Source: Flavisolibacter sp.
GTDB taxonomy: Bacteria > Bacteroidota > Bacteroidia > Chitinophagales > Chitinophagaceae
DNA: 12,715 nucleotides
Direction of reading: 5' to 3'
Assembly (NCBI GenBank): GCA_013695175.1
Contig: JACDAZ010000099.1
Span: forward strand, 1 to 12,715
The notes under the pieces were generated by a model, which saw only the letters and a list, made by a program, of their open reading frames with translations, was not told the DNA's origin and searched no databases. Positions 1-7,592 of the stretch are shown piece by piece. Numbering within the stretch: position 1 is the stretch's first letter; each line of letters starts with the position of its first letter. The position numbers and the translations under genes are program-made.

Positions 1-138
1 GTGAAGGAAAAGCATTTTACTCAATGGAAGAAGTGCTCATTGCATATAACGAAATGCAACTTGACCTTCATGCTCACATCAAAGTAAAGACGCTTGTACG
101 AAATGATAAAGGTGAATTATATCAAAAATTAATTGAAA
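1..138 (+). repeat. Out-of-order, diverged copy of an internal rpoC segment (copy 1)
   Basis: Read in the rpoC frame this stretch gives [19 protein letters not shown] and onward to KLIE. It aligns with the segment at 556-690 ([19 protein letters not shown] ... KLIE). Over the first 27 aligned residues 21 are identical, but the DNA has diverged. In other RpoC proteins this block lies after the active-site loop and never directly before [12 protein letters not shown]. The two copies share ttaattgaaa at the junction (129-138 and 681-690), which is where the order breaks. Confidence 0.85.
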
Positions 139-3100
139 GAGGAATTGTAAAAACAGTAAAATCTGCAAGAAAGCTTGTCGATAAAAAAGAAGCTGTTATT
201 TGGGATATCCTTGAAAATATTTTAAAAGGTCACCCGGTTTTATTAAACCGTGCACCAACGCTTCACCGCTTGTCTATACAAGCTTTCCAGCCAAAGCTGG
301 TTGAAGGTAAAGCCATTCAATTGCACCCTCTTGTTACCACAGCATTTAACGCTGACTTTGATGGTGACCAGATGGCGGTACACGTTCCATTAAGCCATGC
401 TGCAATTCTGGAAGCGCAAATATTAATGCTTGCATCTCATAACATTTTAAATCCTCAGAATGGTACTCCAATTACTCTTCCATCTCAGGACATGGTGTTA
501 GGTTTATATTATATCTCTAAGGGTAAAAAATCCACCGAAGCTGAAAAAGTTAAGGGTGAGGGTAAAGCATTCTATTCTTCAGAAGAAGTAATCATTGCTT
601 ATAATGAAAAACAGGTTGACATGCATGCATGGATCAAAGTAAAAGAGAATATCAGAGAGGGCAATGAGATCGTAAATAAGTTAATTGAAACAACAGTTGG
701 TCGTGTTATTTTTAACCAGTTTGTTCCTAAAGAAATGGGTTATGTAAATGCATTATTAACAAAGAAGAACTTAAGAGAGATTATTGGTGACATCATAACC
801 TTTAGTAATATTCCTAAAACAGCAAAATTCCTGGATGATATTAAAACTTTAGGATTCCGCACTGCTTTCCAGGGTGGTTTATCCTTCAGCATTAATGATC
901 TAATCATTCCGGAGATAAAAACGCAATTGCTTGAAAATGCAAAAGGTGAAGTAGATGAAGTGTGGGATAACTATAACATGGGTTTGATTACAAACAATGA
1001 GCGTTATAACCAGATTGTTGACATTTGGTCACGTGTAGATACCCGTTTAACGGAAACACTTATTCGTGAATTAGCTGAAGATAAACAAGGGTTTAACTCA
1101 GTGTTTATGATGCTTGACTCAGGTGCCCGTGGTTCCAAACAACAGATCAAACAGCTGGCAGGTATAAGAGGTTTAATGGCAAAGCCAAGAAAATCAGGTT
1201 CTACCGGTTCTGAAATTATTGAAAATCCAATTCTATCTAACTTTAAAGGTGGGCTGAATGTATTGGACTACTTTATTTCTACACACGGTGCCCGTAAAGG
1301 TTTGGCAGATACTGCCTTAAAAACAGCTGATGCCGGTTATCTTACCCGTCGTTTAGTTGATGTTTCACAGGATGTTGTTATAACAGAAGAAGATTGTGGC
1401 ACATTAAGAGGAATTGCTACTTCTGCATTAAAAGATAATGAAGATGTAATTGAACCATTGTCAGACAGGATAGAAGGCCGTACATCTGTACATAATGTTT
1501 TTGATCCTATAACAGATGAATTAATTATATCTGCAGGTGAGGAAATAACAGCAGGAATTGCAGCTGCTATTGAAGACAAAGCGATAGAAACAGTTGAAAT
1601 ACGTTCTGTATTAACGTGTGAAGCAAAACGTGGTACATGCGTTAAATGTTATGGTAAAAACCTGGCAACAGGTTACATGGCACAGAGAGGAGATGCAGTA
1701 GGTATTATTGCAGCTCAGTCGATTGGTGAACCTGGTACGCAGCTTACACTTCGTACCTTCCACGTGGGTGGTGTTGCCGGCTCTGCTTCAGTTGAATCTA
1801 CACTTCCGGCTAAGTTTGATGGTACTATACAGTTCGATGGTGTTCGTTCAGTATCTACAACAAATAATGAAGGCAATAAAGCTCAGGTTGTAATTGGTCG
1901 TACCGGTGAAGTAAGAATTGTTGATGAAAAGAATGACAGGCTTTTAATTACCAACAACGTTCCTTATGGTGCAACATTAAATGTAAAAGATGGACAAAAA
2001 GTAAGTAAGGGTGATGTGATTTGCACGTGGGATCCATTTAATAATGTAATAATTGCAGAAGTAAATGGTACGTTGAAATTTGAAAATGTTATTGAAGGTA
2101 TTACATTCCGCGAAGAGGCAGATGAACAAACAGGTCACCGCGAGAAAGTGGTAATAGAGACAAGAGATAAAACTAAAATTCCATCTATTATTGTAGAAGG
2201 TAAAGAGCGTAAATCTTATAACTTACCAACAGGTTCACACATTATTCCTGAGGATGATGAGGAAGTGAGAGCAGGACAGGTGCTTGTAAAAATTCCTCGT
2301 GTACTTGGTAAATTAAGAGATATTACCGGTGGTTTACCACGTGTAACTGAATTGTTCGAAGCACGTAATCCAAGTAACCCGGCTATTGTTTCTGAAATAG
2401 ATGGTGTAGTAAGCATGGGTGCAGTAAAGCGTGGTAACAGGGAAATAATTATTGAAGCAAAAGATGGTGTTACCCGTAAATACCTGGTGCCGTTAACCAG
2501 GCAAATTTTGGCACAGGATGGTGACTTTGTAAAGGCCGGATCTCCTTTATCTGATGGACAAATTGCTCCACAGGACATTCTTTCTATTCAGGGGCCGTTT
2601 GCAGTACAGCAATATGTAGTTAATGAAATACAGGAAGTATATCGTTTACAGGGTGTACGTATAAATGATAAACATATTGAAGTCATTGTTCGTCAGATGA
2701 TGCGTAAAGTATCAATTGTAGATCCGGGTGATACAAAATTCCTTGAAGAGGATTTGGTTGATAAATTTGAATTCCTTGAAGAAAACGACTTCATCTACGA
2801 TAAAAAAGTAGTAACAGAGTCAGGTGAATCAACAAAAATGCGTCCTGGTCAAATTGTAAGCCTTCGGGAATTGCGAGAAGAGAATTCTATTCTGCGCCGT
2901 AGTGATAAAAAGTTGATTGAATTCAGGGATGCTAAACCGGCTACATCAGCACCAACCTTGTTGGGTATTACAAAAGCATCTTTGGGTGTAACAAGCTGGA
3001 TCTCTGCTGCCTCCTTCCAGGAAACAACTAAAGTATTATCATCTGCCGCTATTCAGGGAAAAACAGACGATATGCTGGGTCTGAAAGAGAATGTTATCAC

Positions 3101-3224
3101 AGGACACCTGATACCTGCGGGTACCGGTTTACGTGAATTTGAAAATATGATTGTAGGTAGTAAGGAAGAATATGAATTACTTCAATCAACACGTGAAGCA
3201 ATGACATTTGATGATGATGAATAA
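3..3224 (+). CDS. rpoC: DNA-directed RNA polymerase subunit beta', C-terminal ~1030 residues (5' end missing and chimeric)
   Basis: This is the beta' subunit of RNA polymerase, which carries the catalytic magnesium site. The authentic part begins around base 126 ([16 protein letters not shown]) and runs to the TAA at 3222-3224. Visible landmarks are the active-site loop [12 protein letters not shown], with its three aspartates at 354, 360 and 366. The second zinc site has cysteine codons at 1395, 1617, 1638 and 1647. The bridge-helix/trigger-loop region contains [14 protein letters not shown] and the later [16 protein letters not shown], and the C-terminal conserved block is [14 protein letters not shown]. 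Bacteroidota RpoC is about 1,430 residues, so roughly 400 N-terminal residues lie outside the window. Bases 3-125 are open in the same frame but encode a downstream RpoC segment in the wrong place, so residues before about base 126 should not be trusted as this gene's sequence. The gene normally follows rpoB in an operon, and a terminator follows it here. Confidence 0.97.
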   Translation, partial: EGKAFYSMEEVLIAYNEMQLDLHAHIKVKTLVRNDKGELYQKLIERGIVKTVKSARKLVDKKEAVIWDILENILKGHPVLLNRAPTLHRLSIQAFQPKLVEGKAIQLHPLVTTAFNADFDGDQMAVHVPLSHAAILEAQILMLASHNILNPQNGTPITLPSQDMVLGLYYISKGKKSTEAEKVKGEGKAFYSSEEVIIAYNEKQVDMHAWIKVKENIREGNEIVNKLIETTVGRVIFNQFVPKEMGYVNALLTKKNLREIIGDIITFSNIPKTAKFLDDIKTLGFRTAFQGGLSFSINDLIIPEIKTQLLENAKGEVDEVWDNYNMGLITNNERYNQIVDIWSRVDTRLTETLIRELAEDKQGFNSVFMMLDSGARGSKQQIKQLAGIRGLMAKPRKSGSTGSEIIENPILSNFKGGLNVLDYFISTHGARKGLADTALKTADAGYLTRRLVDVSQDVVITEEDCGTLRGIATSALKDNEDVIEPLSDRIEGRTSVHNVFDPITDELIISAGEEITAGIAAAIEDKAIETVEIRSVLTCEAKRGTCVKCYGKNLATGYMAQRGDAVGIIAAQSIGEPGTQLTLRTFHVGGVAGSASVESTLPAKFDGTIQFDGVRSVSTTNNEGNKAQVVIGRTGEVRIVDEKNDRLLITNNVPYGATLNVKDGQKVSKGDVICTWDPFNNVIIAEVNGTLKFENVIEGITFREEADEQTGHREKVVIETRDKTKIPSIIVEGKERKSYNLPTGSHIIPEDDEEVRAGQVLVKIPRVLGKLRDITGGLPRVTELFEARNPSNPAIVSEIDGVVSMGAVKRGNREIIIEAKDGVTRKYLVPLTRQILAQDGDFVKAGSPLSDGQIAPQDILSIQGPFAVQQYVVNEIQEVYRLQGVRINDKHIEVIVRQMMRKVSIVDPGDTKFLEEDLVDKFEFLEENDFIYDKKVVTESGESTKMRPGQIVSLRELREENSILRRSDKKLIEFRDAKPATSAPTLLGITKASLGVTSWISAASFQETTKVLSSAAIQGKTDDMLGLKENVITGHLIPAGTGLREFENMIVGSKEEYELLQSTREAMTFDDDE
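556..690 (+). repeat. Normal-position counterpart of the duplicated rpoC segment (copy 2)
   Basis: This is the copy in the expected place: after the active-site loop and [14 protein letters not shown], and before [13 protein letters not shown]. It is the reference for judging the displaced copy at the window start. One codon separates the lengths of the two copies, and the offset between the two KLIE motifs is 552 bases, a whole number of codons. Confidence 0.85.
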
Positions 3225-3242
3225 AAATTTAAAACTTTAAAT

Positions 3243-3277
3243 AAAAAGGAGTAAGAAATGTCTTACTCCTTTTTTTA
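3243..3277 (+). terminator. Strong intrinsic terminator after rpoC, probably bidirectional
   Basis: A perfect 14-base-pair stem (3243-3256 with 3261-3274) closes on the loop aatg and runs into T residues to 3277. The complementary A tract on the left arm gives a T run on the other strand. The same hairpin can therefore end the convergent small membrane protein transcript from 3293. Confidence 0.9.
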
Positions 3278-3292
3278 TTATCTATTTTATTC

Positions 3293-3541
3293 TTACTGTT
3301 GAATTTCCTTATTTCTTTTTCCTAAATTCCTGATAACTCTTTTGTAAATATCTTCTTGTTGCTTTTTACCCTGTGCTATAAAATAAGGTTTAAGATATTC
3401 AATAACCAATGCAGATATAGCGCATGAAATTGCTAATGTTACTGCCATATTTATTTCAACTGAGAATATCCAGTGTAGAATAATTAATATAAGAATACCC
3501 ATAAAAATTGCTGCAATCAGCAGCATGAAGAATTTCTTCAT
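3293..3541 (-). CDS. Small hypothetical membrane protein (82 aa)
   Basis: I do not recognise a named family. The protein has a very hydrophobic N-terminus (about residues 4-24, MLLIAAIFMGILILI) and a second hydrophobic segment (about 31-49). A short basic and polar tail follows (GKKQQEDIYKRVIRNLGKR). This predicts two transmembrane helices with the charged tail probably in the cytoplasm. The start has a weak purine stretch (aagaag) just upstream and gives a sensible hydrophobic N-terminus. It lies 50 bases downstream of the GlsB-like gene on the same strand, so the two may be co-transcribed. It converges with rpoC across a shared terminator. Its hydrophobic pattern and position between clean boundaries make it more likely real than chance, but nothing points to a function. 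Confidence 0.7.
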   Translation of the reverse strand: MKKFFMLLIAAIFMGILILIILHWIFSVEINMAVTLAISCAISALVIEYLKPYFIAQGKKQQEDIYKRVIRNLGKRNKEIQQ

Positions 3542-3591
3542 ACTTCTTAATTTATATCATGATTAATGTAAATGTAAAAATAAAATATTTA

Positions 3592-3858
3592 CTACACATC
3601 ACGGTTTCTTCTACCGGTAACAGCTGCCCAAATAAATAAAGCTAAAACTGCACCCCCGGTTGCTACTAATATACTATACAAGTTAAAACCATCAACTGAT
3701 CCCCATCCAAGTTGAGTTGCTATCCAGCCACCCAGTACAGCTCCTATTATACCTATAAACATAGTAATTAAACAACCCTGTGGATCTCGTCCCGGTCTGA
3801 TTGCTTTGGCAAGTGCGCCGGCAACTAATCCTAATATTATCCATGAAAGAATACCCAT
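3592..3858 (-). CDS. GlsB/YeaQ/YmgE-family stress response membrane protein
   Basis: This is an 88-residue inner-membrane protein of the family once labelled 'transglycosylase-associated'. It has three hydrophobic segments at about residues 3-20, 28-50 and 60-80. Family hallmarks are visible: the first helix ends in GLVAGALAKAI, followed by the loop RPGRDPQG, then a glycine-rich second helix (FIGIIGAVLGGW). A basic tail (TGRRNRDV) closes the protein. Length is typical. Family members are small envelope proteins often linked to acid or osmotic stress, and their molecular role is not established. The gene is divergent from the skp-like gene across 177 bases, and the other small membrane protein gene lies 50 bases downstream. 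I saw no convincing Bacteroidota promoter in front of it. Confidence 0.92.
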   Translation of the reverse strand: MGILSWIILGLVAGALAKAIRPGRDPQGCLITMFIGIIGAVLGGWIATQLGWGSVDGFNLYSILVATGGAVLALFIWAAVTGRRNRDV

Positions 3859-4035
3859 AATATAAATTTTTACTTAAAATCTTTGCAAAACGTGTACCTG
3901 CTGTTAACTGTTTGAAAAATTTGCAATACCAAACCACAAACAGCCCAATTTTCCCCGTTAATTTGCAGAATCACGTTGCAGTTATAAACCTAATCACTTT
4001 TTCATTAAATAACTGCATTTAAAAATTCTCATTAC
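3859..4035. promoter_or_regulatory. Divergent intergenic region that should hold promoters for the glsB-like and skp-like genes
   Basis: The flanking genes are transcribed away from each other, so both promoters should lie within these 177 AT-rich bases. On the plus strand, TTAATTTG at 3958-3965 is one base off the Bacteroidota -7 consensus TAnnTTTG, but I found no good -33 partner. No clear operator repeat or riboswitch-like structure was seen. Confidence 0.3.
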
Positions 4036-4629
4036 ATGAAAAATGGACTTCTGATTTTCAACATTGTTTTACTTGCTTTAATAGGAGTTTTATTCTTTTT
4101 GCATTTTTCAGGCAACAAAACCAAAGTAAAAAGTGAAACCTCTGTAACTGGCAAAAATGTAGAGGCTCAGGATTTTAAAATTGCCTATTTCGAGATGGAT
4201 TCTCTTGAAAGTTCTTTTGAACTGGTTAAAGAAGTTAAAAATGAATTGGGGAAAAAAGAAGAGGCAATAAATAATGAACTTTCCCGCATGGAAAAAAATT
4301 ATAGAAATAAAGTAACAACTTATCAGCAGCAAGGTGCTACTATGACGCAGGTGCAATCTGAAAATGCGCAGCGCGATGTAATGCAAATGCAACAGAATAT
4401 GCAAAGTCGTAAGCAAGCTTTGGATAATGAATACCAGGAGTTTTATATGAGAAAAATGAAGCAGGTAAAAACAGAGATTGAAAATTTCCTTCAAAAATAT
4501 AATAGTGGCAAAGGATATTCCTACATTTTTGCTTATGAACCGGGATTATTTTATTATAGAGATACAGCTTATAATATTACTAATGATGTGATAAGAGGCT
4601 TAAATGATGAGCTCACAAAAAAGAAATAA
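4036..4629 (+). CDS. Skp/OmpH-family periplasmic chaperone, N-terminally anchored
   Basis: The 197-residue protein begins with a hydrophobic segment (about residues 4-24, LLIFNIVLLALIGVLFFLHF) lacking an obvious signal peptidase I site, so it may stay as a membrane anchor. After a short linker comes the OmpH-family entry strand, FKIAYFEMDSLESSF (about 47-61). A long charged, glutamine-rich region predicted to be coiled coil follows (about 62-155), then a C-terminal strand/helix (YSYIFAYEPGLFYY, about 161-174). This matches the Skp fold, in which helical tentacles hold unfolded outer-membrane proteins during periplasmic transit. The length is near the family norm, slightly longer because of the anchor. 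The gene is probably monocistronic, with its own terminator directly downstream. The family call is firm; the client proteins are inferred. Confidence 0.88.
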   Translation: MKNGLLIFNIVLLALIGVLFFLHFSGNKTKVKSETSVTGKNVEAQDFKIAYFEMDSLESSFELVKEVKNELGKKEEAINNELSRMEKNYRNKVTTYQQQGATMTQVQSENAQRDVMQMQQNMQSRKQALDNEYQEFYMRKMKQVKTEIENFLQKYNSGKGYSYIFAYEPGLFYYRDTAYNITNDVIRGLNDELTKKK

Positions 4630-4634
4630 TAACG

Positions 4635-4657
4635 ATCCCGCAAAAGCGGGATTTTTT
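4635..4657 (+). terminator. Intrinsic terminator after the skp-like gene
   Basis: A 7-base-pair GC-rich stem (atcccgc, 4635-4641, with gcgggat, 4646-4652) has an AAAA loop and a run of T to 4657. It begins a few bases after the stop codon. Confidence 0.9.
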
Positions 4658-4694
4658 ATAATTAATACATGATCATCATTTAATTCTAATTAAT

Positions 4695-4702
4695 TTACTT
4701 TG
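4695..4702 (+). promoter_or_regulatory. Possible Bacteroidota-type -7 element for the rfaE1 cluster
   Basis: TTACTTTG differs by one base from TAnnTTTG and lies about 30 bases before the rfaE1 start, downstream of a terminator, where a promoter is needed. No TTTG is present at the ideal -33 spacing, so this is tentative. Confidence 0.3.
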
Positions 4703-4731
4703 CATTGTTTTGTTAAAAGCAGAAAATACAG

Positions 4732-5589
4732 ATGCAAAATTTCCAGGATCTTTTTAAACAATTTCAATTAATAAGGATTGGTGTAATAGGAGATGTAATG
4801 CTGGATACTTACATGTGGGGATCAGTTGAGAGAATTTCACCTGAGGCCCCTGTTCCTGTTGTTTCACTTCAAAAAAAAGAATATAGAATAGGAGGTGCCG
4901 GAAACGTTGCTTTGAATGTGCAATCTCTTGCAGCAAAAGCATTTGTTTTATCAGTTACCGGAAATGATGAAGATGCAAATAAATTAGATAGCTTGTTTGA
5001 TGTTTTCAAAATAAACAATAGTTATAGTTTAAAGAGTAAGAATCGTATTACTACAAGCAAAACCAGGGTAATCAGCCGCAACCAGCATATGTTGCGCTTA
5101 GATGCAGAAATTACCAATGATCTTGATAAAGCTGATGAGAAAGCATTAATTGAATCTGTTGAAAAGTTTATAGAAAAAGAGAAACCGCATATAGTCATTC
5201 TACAAGACTATAATAAGGGAGTGCTTACGGAAAATATTATAAAATATGTAATTGGTAAATGTACTAAAGCAGGCATTTTAACAGCTGTAGATCCTAAAAG
5301 GAAAAACTTTTTTGAGTATAAAAATGTAGACTTATTTAAACCAAATTTAAAAGAGGTAAAAGAAGCATTAAACCTGCTTTTTACAGACGTACAGGTAAGT
5401 TTACTAAAAAATATTCATGATGAATTAACTCATTTGCTGCACCACAAAATTTCTTTTATTACATTATCCGATAAAGGAGTGTTTTATAAAAATAATGGAC
5501 AACAAATGATTATTCCATCCCATCTTCGCAACATATCAGATGTTTCTGGTGCCGGTGATACGGTTATTGCTGTAGCCGCCTTAGTGTAA
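4732..5589 (+). CDS. rfaE1: D-glycero-beta-D-manno-heptose-7-phosphate kinase, truncated by an in-frame stop
   Basis: This PfkB-fold sugar kinase phosphorylates heptose 7-phosphate at C1 on the route to ADP-heptose for LPS inner core. The motifs follow the kinase half of E. coli HldE: GDVMLDTYMWG (20-30), RISPEAPVPVV (34-44), the glycine-rich GGAGNVALN (54-62), SRNQHMLRLD (115-124), and VDPKR (186-190). The catalytic C-terminal motif DVSGAGDTVI (270-279) has Asp276 as the expected base. The reading frame stops at TAA 5587-5589 after 285 residues, about 43 codons short of the family end, and recognisable C-terminal sequence continues in the same frame. No cytidylyltransferase domain is attached, so that step would need a separate protein. 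Loss of the last helices, which help close the nucleotide pocket, would probably inactivate the enzyme if the stop is real. Confidence 0.9.
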   Translation: MQNFQDLFKQFQLIRIGVIGDVMLDTYMWGSVERISPEAPVPVVSLQKKEYRIGGAGNVALNVQSLAAKAFVLSVTGNDEDANKLDSLFDVFKINNSYSLKSKNRITTSKTRVISRNQHMLRLDAEITNDLDKADEKALIESVEKFIEKEKPHIVILQDYNKGVLTENIIKYVIGKCTKAGILTAVDPKRKNFFEYKNVDLFKPNLKEVKEALNLLFTDVQVSLLKNIHDELTHLLHHKISFITLSDKGVFYKNNGQQMIIPSHLRNISDVSGAGDTVIAVAALV

Positions 5590-5721
5590 GCTGCTACAAA
5601 GAATGTTCACCTTATGGCAGAAATGGCAAATATAGCCGGAGGTTTGGTTTGTGAAGAAGTAGGTACTGTTGCAATTGACAAATTTAAACTTATGCATGAG
5701 TGCGAGCTTCTTCTTACGTAA
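5590..5721 (+). pseudogene. rfaE1: Severed C-terminal tail of the rfaE1 kinase
   Basis: Immediately after the TAA, the same frame continues for 43 codons to a second TAA at 5719-5721. It encodes residues typical of the PfkB C-terminus, including EMANIAGGLVCEEVGTVAI. Together with the upstream 285 residues and one codon in place of the stop, the total is about 329 residues, close to the expected kinase length. A single base change from a tyrosine codon (TAT or TAC) to TAA would account for the break. Independent translation of this tail is unlikely. Confidence 0.85.
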
Positions 5722-5760
5722 TGCTTTTTATGAAAATTTTCTTTAGGGTTAAATGAATAT

Positions 5761-6699
5761 ATGGATTATACAATTGTAATACATGGTGGTGCGGGAACTA
5801 TATTAAAACAGGATATGACTCCTGAGTTAGAATTGGATTATAAATCCGGATTAGATGATGCACTGGAAAAAGCAGGAAAAATTTTGGAAAACAATGGTTC
5901 TGCAATTGATGCAGTTAAAATGGCAAATATTGTATTGGAAAACAATATACTTTTCAATGCAGGAAGAGGATCTGTTTTCTCAAGTAATGGGCATCATGAA
6001 ATGGATGCCGCTATCATGGATGGGAAAGATTTAAGTGCGGGTGCTGTTACCTGTATTCATGGAATTAAAAATCCTATAGAACTGTCTTATAAAATAATGG
6101 TTAATAAACAACATGTTTTTTTAAGTGGTAAAGGTGCATTGGAATTTGCTGCTAATGAAGGGCTGGAGCTAGAAGACGATCAATATTTTTTTTCTGAATT
6201 CCGGTATAAACAATGGAAAGCCATAAGCGATACCGATGTTTATCTTATAGATCATAGCTCTGTAAATAAGGAAGAGAGTGAAAAAAAATTTGGAACTGTT
6301 GGTGCGGTTGCAGTGGATAAACATGGAAATATTGCTGCTGCTACCAGTACTGGTGGTATGACAAATAAAAAGTTTGGCCGCATAGGCGATACACCCATTA
6401 TAGGTGCCGGTACCTATGCAAATAATGCTACTTGCGCTATTAGTTGTACCGGTCATGGAGAAATTTTCATGCGTGCGGTTGCAGCATACGATGTAAGTTG
6501 TTTAATGGAATACAAAGGGCTTTCACTACAAGATGCCATGCATAAAGTTGTACATGAAAAACTTATTGCACTCAATGGTGAGGGTGGTATGATTGGCGTG
6601 GATGCTAAAGGTAATTATGCCATGTTGTTTAATAGTGAAGGTATGTATCGCGGAATAAAAAATAATAAAGGTTATAAAGAAATCAGCATTTATAAGTAA
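5761..6699 (+). CDS. iaaA: Isoaspartyl peptidase / type 2 L-asparaginase (Ntn-hydrolase)
   Basis: The 312-residue precursor resembles E. coli IaaA and plant-type asparaginases. It opens with the family signature IVIHGGAGT (5-13), and NAGRGSVFSSNG (66-77) follows. The autocleavage site is FGTVGAVAVD (177-186), where Thr179 should become the N-terminal nucleophile of the beta subunit after self-processing. Substrate-pocket motifs downstream also match: ATSTGGMTNKKFGRIGD (194-210), GAGTYANN (215-222) and SCTGHGE (228-234). It hydrolyses isoaspartyl dipeptides and, less well, asparagine, acting in protein-damage clearance or nitrogen salvage. There is no signal peptide, so it is cytoplasmic. It starts 39 bases after the end of the rfaE1 frame, and its stop overlaps the ispD start by one base (TAATG), so it is very likely co-transcribed and translationally coupled with ispD. 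Confidence 0.95.
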   Translation: MDYTIVIHGGAGTILKQDMTPELELDYKSGLDDALEKAGKILENNGSAIDAVKMANIVLENNILFNAGRGSVFSSNGHHEMDAAIMDGKDLSAGAVTCIHGIKNPIELSYKIMVNKQHVFLSGKGALEFAANEGLELEDDQYFFSEFRYKQWKAISDTDVYLIDHSSVNKEESEKKFGTVGAVAVDKHGNIAAATSTGGMTNKKFGRIGDTPIIGAGTYANNATCAISCTGHGEIFMRAVAAYDVSCLMEYKGLSLQDAMHKVVHEKLIALNGEGGMIGVDAKGNYAMLFNSEGMYRGIKNNKGYKEISIYK

Positions 6700-7403
6700 T
6701 GGAAAGTTTAGATAAATATGCAGTTGTTGTAGCGGGCGGTACAGGTGCAAGGATGGGTAATGCAATTCCAAAACAATTTTTATTACTTCAGGAAAAACCA
6801 ATTTTATATTATACAATAAATACTTTTTTAAATTCTTATGCCGATCTGAAAATAATTTTGGTTTTGCCTGAAGCTTTTATTGATATGGGCAAAGAAGTTA
6901 TTGATGCTTTTTTTGATTATTCCAGGATCCAGATCACTACAGGTGGTGAAACCCGTTTTCACTCAGTACAAAATGGGCTAAAACTTGTTGAGGGAGATTC
7001 AATAGTTTTTGTTCACGATGCAGTAAGATGCTTTGTTTCAGTAGAACTTATACATAGGTGTTATGAAAATGCATTGAATGTTGGCAGTGCTGTACCTGTA
7101 GTATATGGTAAAGACAGTTTTCGCTTATTACATGAAGAAGCTAATGATAATACAGCTTTAGACAGAACAAAAGTGGTGTTAGTTCAAACTCCCCAAACAT
7201 TTCACAGTAAAATATTATTGCCGGCATTTGAAATTGATTATAAAGAAAGATTTACTGACGAAGCAACAGTAGTGGAAGCATTTGGCCTGAAAATACATCT
7301 TGTAGAAGGGGAGGATACAAACATCAAAATAACAAGCCCAGTAGATATGTTACTTGCAGAACAATTGCTAACTCAAAGAAAGACCTTTTCAAATTCACTT
7401 TAA
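6699..7403 (+). CDS. ispD: 2-C-methyl-D-erythritol 4-phosphate cytidylyltransferase
   Basis: IspD joins CTP to methylerythritol phosphate in the non-mevalonate isoprenoid pathway. The 234-residue length is normal. Visible motifs are the nucleotide-binding loop AGGTGARMG (12-20) followed by Lys25 in PKQF, the metal-ligand region VHDAVRCFVS (105-114, Asp107), TDEATVVE (187-194), and NIKITSPVD (208-216) with the catalytic lysine. The usual VHDAARP is VHDAVRC here, a variation I associate with Bacteroidota homologues. The start codon overlaps the asparaginase stop, which fixes the start. The gene is convergent with the frameshifted acyltransferase only 6 bases away, and no terminator hairpin separates them, so their transcripts probably overlap. 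Confidence 0.96.
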   Translation: MESLDKYAVVVAGGTGARMGNAIPKQFLLLQEKPILYYTINTFLNSYADLKIILVLPEAFIDMGKEVIDAFFDYSRIQITTGGETRFHSVQNGLKLVEGDSIVFVHDAVRCFVSVELIHRCYENALNVGSAVPVVYGKDSFRLLHEEANDNTALDRTKVVLVQTPQTFHSKILLPAFEIDYKERFTDEATVVEAFGLKIHLVEGEDTNIKITSPVDMLLAEQLLTQRKTFSNSL

Positions 7404-7409
7404 TAATAA

Positions 7410-7592
7410 TCATCTGTTTATTCTGTCAACAACCTTTTTTATAATTTTTACTGGCAATGGCAAATCATTCCAATGGTAAAAACAATATGGTTGATTTGTG
7501 GCACCGAATCCCTGGTAGAAATAAGCAATCCCAGGTATATCAGACCCTTCAAAATCAAAGATCATATTGTTACCCGCATATTCTTTTATCAT
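7410..7592 (-). pseudogene. C-terminal fragment of the frameshifted acyltransferase-like protein
   Basis: This 60-residue frame reads MIKEYAGNNMIFDFEGSDI and onward. It continues, without loss of similarity, the acyltransferase-like protein encoded just upstream on the minus strand. The FDFEGSDIPGIAYFYQGFGA block and the NQPYCFYHWNDLP tail look like the end of the Nat-fold domain. Its ATG overlaps the upstream TGA (ATGA), so low-level reinitiation is formally possible. More likely it is the tail of one ~311-residue protein split by a one-base deletion. Confidence 0.75.

Noticed and set aside
2216..2578. Open minus-strand frame of 120 codons inside rpoC
   Set aside because: It is antisense to strongly conserved RpoC coding sequence, and its translation is serine/proline-rich without recognisable motifs, so it is a shadow frame.
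3692..3937. Alternative minus-strand frame overlapping the GlsB-like gene
   Set aside because: The GlsB-like frame has clear family motifs and helices over the same bases; this frame has none.
4108..4494. Open minus-strand frame of 128 codons with hydrophobic residues opposite the skp-like gene
   Set aside because: It is the mirror of a Lys/Glu-rich coiled coil, which reads as Phe/Leu-rich sequence on the other strand. The plus-strand gene has a family match and a terminator.
5587..5589. Stop-codon readthrough or recoding in rfaE1
   Set aside because: TAA ends several intact genes in the window, and no structure suggestive of readthrough follows. A point mutation or sequencing error is simpler.
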